Shown here: one piece after another, positions 60,530 to 64,000 of the stretch
Layout: the number at the start of each line of letters is the position of its first letter
Numbering within the stretch: the stretch's first letter is position 1
From: Takakia lepidozioides
Taxonomy: Eukaryota > Streptophyta > Takakiopsida > Takakiales > Takakiaceae
Length of the DNA stretch: 64,000 nt
Direction of reading: 5' to 3'
Assembly: GCA_030704615.1 (NCBI GenBank)
Contig: CM060733.1
Span: 53,196,001 to 53,260,000 of the forward strand
Made by a program: the position numbers and the translations under genes
The notes under the pieces: generated by a model
Told to the model about the DNA's origin: nothing
Seen by the model: the letters and a program-made list of their open reading frames with translations, nothing else
Database searches by the model: none

Positions 60530-61165
60530 TCCACGGTGCTTGTTTCTACAGTGCTTGTTTTTACACAGTGCTCGTTTCTACATGGTGCTCGTTCTACACT
60601 GCTCATTTTTCTATGGTGCTCGTTTCTACACGGTACTCGTTTTCATATTGTGCTCGTTTCTACATGGTTGCTCATTTCTCGTTCATTTCTACACGGTGGT
60701 CGTTTCACGTTCTTTTCTACACTGTGCTCGTTTCTACACGGTGCTCATTCTACACTGCTCGTTTACATACGGTGCTCGTTTCTACACGATATTCATTTCT
60801 CATTCATTTCTACACGGTGCTCGTTTCTACACTACTCATTTACAAACAGTGCTCGTTTACATATTGTGCTCGTTTCTACACGGTATTCATTTCTCATTGA
60901 TTTGTACACGGTGCTCGTTTAAAACAATGCTCATTTCTATGCGGTGCTTGTTTCAACGATGCTCGTTTCTCTACAGTGATGGTTTCTATACAATCCTTGT
61001 TTCTATATTGTGCTCATTTCTACACGGTGCTCTTCTCCGCACTGCTCGTTTTACAAGGCTTGTCTCTATAGGGTGCTCATTTCTACACGGTGTTCTTCTC
61101 TGCACTGCTCGTTTTACAGGGCTTGTCTCTATAGGGTGCTCATTTCTACACGGTGTCCGTCTCCA
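60530..61165. repeat. 17-bp minisatellite array (TGCTCGTTTCTACACGG), block A
   Basis: About 35 imperfect copies of GTGCTCGTTTCTACACG with variants (CATTTCTACA, GTTTACATA). Plus-strand frames rich in Cys, Ser, Phe, Tyr and Leu (up to 218 codons) arise purely from the repeat. Confidence 0.9.
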
Positions 61166-61400
61166 CTCAAGTCAGACACTCAACCTCTCAAGTTGACAAC
61201 TTAAGCGGCTGAAGTTCAACACTCAGCAAATTGACAATTTCATTTTTTTAATTTTTTAATTTATGTTTAGGTATTATTATTCAATTTTGTACTTAACAGA
61301 ATGGAATTTCAACATTTGTAATTTAGTGATTTGGGTTTAACTATGCTCTTATGTTTAATTTTTTAAATTTCAACTAAGGTTTTTAGATTTTTCCCGTTGC
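61166..61400. repeat. Satellite spacer, copy 1
   Basis: CTCAAGTTGACAACTTAAGCGGCTG followed by an AT-rich tract with AATGGAATTTCAACATTTGTAATTT and ending TTTTTCCCGTTGC. The same about 215-bp order recurs at 61998-62207, so spacer and minisatellite form a higher-order unit. Confidence 0.85.
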
Positions 61401-61990
61401 AACACACATACACCGTGCTTGTCTCTACAGTATGCTCGTCTCTATAGGGTGCTTGTTTACACGTGCTCGTTTCTACATGGTGCTTGTTACCGCACTGTGC
61501 TTGTACCTTATAGTACTTGCTTTGGCATTGATGCTTGGTGAACTCCCTGCCAAATTTGTCATTCATCAAACAGAGAATTGGTCCCCATTCATTGTGATAC
61601 TTGCTTTTGCAACCGGTCTCAGAGTAAAGTTCTGCATGGATGGCTTCATAACTCTCAAACAAAAACCTCACCATGTCTTCATTCCATTTGCCAAATTTCT
61701 ACACAATGTTTGTTTCAACAATGCTTGTTTTTACACGGTGCTCATTTCTACATGGTGCTCGTTTACATTTTGTGTTCGTTTCTACATGGTGCTCGTTTCT
61801 CGTTCGTTTCTACGGTGCTCGTTTTAATTAACAATGCTCATTTCTATTGTGCTCGTTTCTATGCAGTGCTTGTTTCTACATTGTGCTCTCGTTTCTATAC
61901 GGTGCTCTTCTATGCACTGCTCCTTTCTACAGCGTTTGTCTATATACGGTGCTCATTTCTACACGGTGTTCGTTTCCACTCAAGTCGGGC
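61401..61990. repeat. 17-bp minisatellite array, block B
   Basis: Same TGCTCGTTTCTACAC unit family as block A. It contains an unrelated about 190-bp interruption at 61510-61695 that has no recognisable coding content. Confidence 0.85.
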
Positions 61991-61997
61991 ACTCAGC

Positions 61998-62207
61998 GTC
62001 TCAAGTTGCCAACTTAAGCAGCTCAAGTCCAGCACTCAGCAAATTGACAATTTCAATATTTTTTATTCATATTTATATTTTGGTTTCCTTATTCAATTTT
62101 ATACTTAACAAAATGGAATTTCAACATTTGTAATTTGGTGATTTGGGTTTAACTTTGATCTTATGTTTAAGTTTTTAAATTTCATTTTAGATTTTCCCCG
62201 TTGCTAC
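61998..62207. repeat. Satellite spacer, copy 2
   Basis: Repeats 61180-61400 with scattered changes. It ends TTTTCCCCGTTGCTAC, whose last eight bases form the target-site duplication of the hAT element that follows. Confidence 0.85.
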
Positions 62208-62882
62208 CAGTGTTGGACTGGTAATAAGAAACTAGTATCAATACTGGAATGTATACTAGTATGAAGTAGAAGTACCAGACCGGTCTGGTACTACCTCAGG
62301 CCACTACCTAGCATATATTTGTATTGGCCTGGTATCTGCTTCCTAATACTGTGGACGATACGATGATACCCTACCAGTTGGTTAGGAGGTTGAAAATTTG
62401 GTACCTGATACCAGTACCGGATCCATTTTTGTGAGGTAAACCTGGTATCAATACTTTGAGGAACTTGAGGAATACCTTGAGGAATACAATCAATGAGAAG
62501 CATGCTTGTACACATTTATATGAGAAGTGGGCCTTCAAAGTTTAACATATCATGAGTCTTTTTGATACCAGACCAGTATTGATAATACCCTGGTATCAAT
62601 TTCAAAAAACTCTTTGTATTCTACTTAAGTATTTACTTCTTTATGTATATTTTATTTATTTTCACTTGATAGTTGCCATTTGATAAATTTGTAACTCAAG
62701 ATGGCTTTGGAATGACACCAGAGTTGATATCTCATACCAGCAATGATACTCATATTCATACCAGTATCTGGAAAAAAAATACATCCACCATTATATAGAC
62801 CAGACTGGTCTGAAAGTTTTGTGATACGCCTGGTACCAGGACCAGTCTGGTATGTAAAAAACTTGATACAACTCCAACACTG
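62208..62882. mobile_element. Non-autonomous hAT element, 675 bp, with 8-bp TSD
   Basis: Starts CAGTGTTGGACTGGTA and ends CAACTCCAACACTG, giving inverted termini CAGTGTTGGA. It is flanked on both sides by the identical octamer GTTGCTAC (62200-62207 and 62883-62890). An 8-bp duplication and CAGTGTT-type ends are the hAT signature. The interior has no transposase frame but many ACCAG/CTGGT words, including the perfect 20-bp palindrome GTACCAGACCGGTCTGGTAC at 62272-62291. The element is inserted exactly at the spacer/minisatellite boundary. Confidence 0.9.
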
Positions 62883-63330
62883 GTTGCTACATGATGCTCG
62901 TTTCTACACCACGCTTGTCTGTACGGTGTGCTCGTTTCTATACGGTGCTCGTTTACACGGTGCTCATTTCTACATTGTGCTGGTTACTACATTGTGCTGG
63001 TTTCTACATTGTGCTTGTTATTACACTGTGCTCATTTCTACATCGTGCTTGTTACTACAGTGTGCTCGTTTCTCCATGGTGCTCGTTTCTACACGGTGCT
63101 TGTTTCTACAATGCTCGTTTTAACATGGTGCTCATTTTCTACGGTACTTATTTCTACACGTGCTTGTTTCTACACTGTCTCCATTTCCACTAAAGTCGGG
63201 CACTGAGCGGCTCAAGTTGCCAATTTGAGCGGCTCAAAGTCTGTCATTCAGCGACTCAAGTTGCCAACGTGAGCGGCTCAAGCCAGGCACTGAGCGTCTC
63301 AAGTTGCCAACTGTGTGACTGACTCAAGCA
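62883..63330. repeat. 17-bp minisatellite array, block C, and degenerate spacer
   Basis: TGCTCGTTTCTACAC-type units run to about 63180, then GGGCACTGAGCGGCTCAAGTTGCCAA-type units of about 35 bases repeat three to four times (63196-63320). This is the continuation of the array interrupted by the hAT element. Confidence 0.85.
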
Positions 63331-64000
63331 CCGACATTATCTTAAAGTGGGTCTGATCAAAAGTTCAGTCACCATAATGTGGCCGGTCACAACTTTCCGT
63401 TTAGTGCTCTTTAGCGTACGAGCAATGGAGCCTGACATGTTAGCTTTATATATGTCTTCACCATATAATTTACAGTACATTGGGTCCATTGAAATATCAC
63501 TGTCGTCCCGCATCAATAATCTCCACGTCTTCGAAAAGCTTGATCTGATCTGTCTCTTCCTCAATTCCCAAAGCTCACAGTTGGGTAGCTTTTTTCTCAC
63601 CCCCTACTGCGGATGATAGATGGATCTGATGGTGCTTGAGAGCATCCATCGTAGAAGCTAGCTAGTGCAGCTCGCTGCCTCAATCAATCTAAATAAGACG
63701 TGAGACCAGCAGCGGCCTCGTCTGTCTGTCAATCATGCGGTACAACTTCTTCACAAGGCTTAGTAATGTACTAGGTGGATTTGAACATGACCCTTATCAT
63801 GGCCCTGGTCAAGCAGTGGGTCGGGTGTGGTTACATCGTTGCACGGGAATTCCGGAGTGAAACGGCCCCCTCCACAAACTCGTCAAGCTAAAGGAAACCA
63901 GTGCCACAAGGCATCAAGCCTCCGTCCAGTTTGGTCAACATCACACTGATCACTGATACTCATATTGCTCTCCCTCTAAGTTGCGTGCAACCTTTTTATA
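63331..64000. other. Unassigned right end of window
   Basis: Both strands hold an 87-89-codon open frame at 63337-63616. The minus-strand version contains MYCKLYGEDIYKANMSGSI but matches nothing I recognise. It may be an exon fragment of a gene lying beyond the window or chance. Nothing else is supported. Confidence 0.35.

Noticed and set aside
60356-61204. Cys/Phe/Tyr-rich frames up to 218 codons
   Set aside because: Direct translation of the 17-bp minisatellite in successive frames.
63337-63616. Paired 87-89-codon frames on opposite strands
   Set aside because: Unrecognised; could be an exon of a gene outside the window, but nothing supports a call.

Overview
The window is nuclear DNA of a land plant. 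The evidence is spliceosomal introns with GT-AG borders, a class III HD-Zip gene carrying a miR165/166 target site, a chain of PPR-DYW repeats, a plant ALDH10 gene, cytosolic RPS15, and plastid-targeted proteins. The very regular, repetitive PPR-DYW protein, a second decayed PPR locus, TE-filled introns and a divergent HD-Zip III zipper suggest a seed-free vascular plant (fern or homosporous lycophyte). The species cannot be fixed from the sequence alone.

Layout. Bases 1-10 kb are a transposon graveyard. Two long inverted arms, each built of about 366-bp tandem units (1-0.9 kb and 8.75-9.76 kb), enclose a broken starch-synthase gene fragment (5.43-6.53 kb) and a LINE 3-prime fragment (8.2-8.73 kb). 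Bases 10.6-19.5 kb hold a complete 15-exon aldehyde dehydrogenase of the ALDH10 (aminoaldehyde/betaine aldehyde) family ending in the peroxisomal signal SKL. Its ninth intron contains a 3.4-kb LINE with a perfect 16-bp target-site duplication. Bases 19.9-20.3 kb are a minisatellite rich in TGACGTGG. Bases 20.6-26.3 kb encode a PPR-DYW protein whose upstream exons carry the PDF motif of OSB (organellar single-stranded DNA-binding) proteins. Bases 27.0-27.9 kb are a hAT-like element. Bases 31.8-36.8 kb are a shattered paralogue of the PPR gene that still holds half of the PDF motif. A tRNA-derived SINE follows at 37.15 kb.

The right half is gene-rich. It contains a DUF1995 plastid protein (37.7-38.7 kb), an 18-exon class III HD-Zip regulator (41.0-50.5 kb, 886 residues when spliced), and a minus-strand NAD(P)-binding Rossmann protein (51.6-55.5 kb, nine exons, one of its introns a textbook U12 AT-AC intron). 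RPS15 (55.85-57.17 kb) is transcribed away from it from a shared 317-bp interval with a telo-box. The last 5 kb are minisatellites: a cytosine-rich array at 59.6 kb, then a higher-order satellite of 17-bp units and 215-bp spacers interrupted by a 675-bp hAT element with an 8-bp target-site duplication.

The genes form no single pathway; each is an independent transcription unit. The observation most worth following is the apparent OSB-PDF/PPR-DYW fusion at 20.6-26.3 kb, supported by a second, decayed copy at 34.9 kb.
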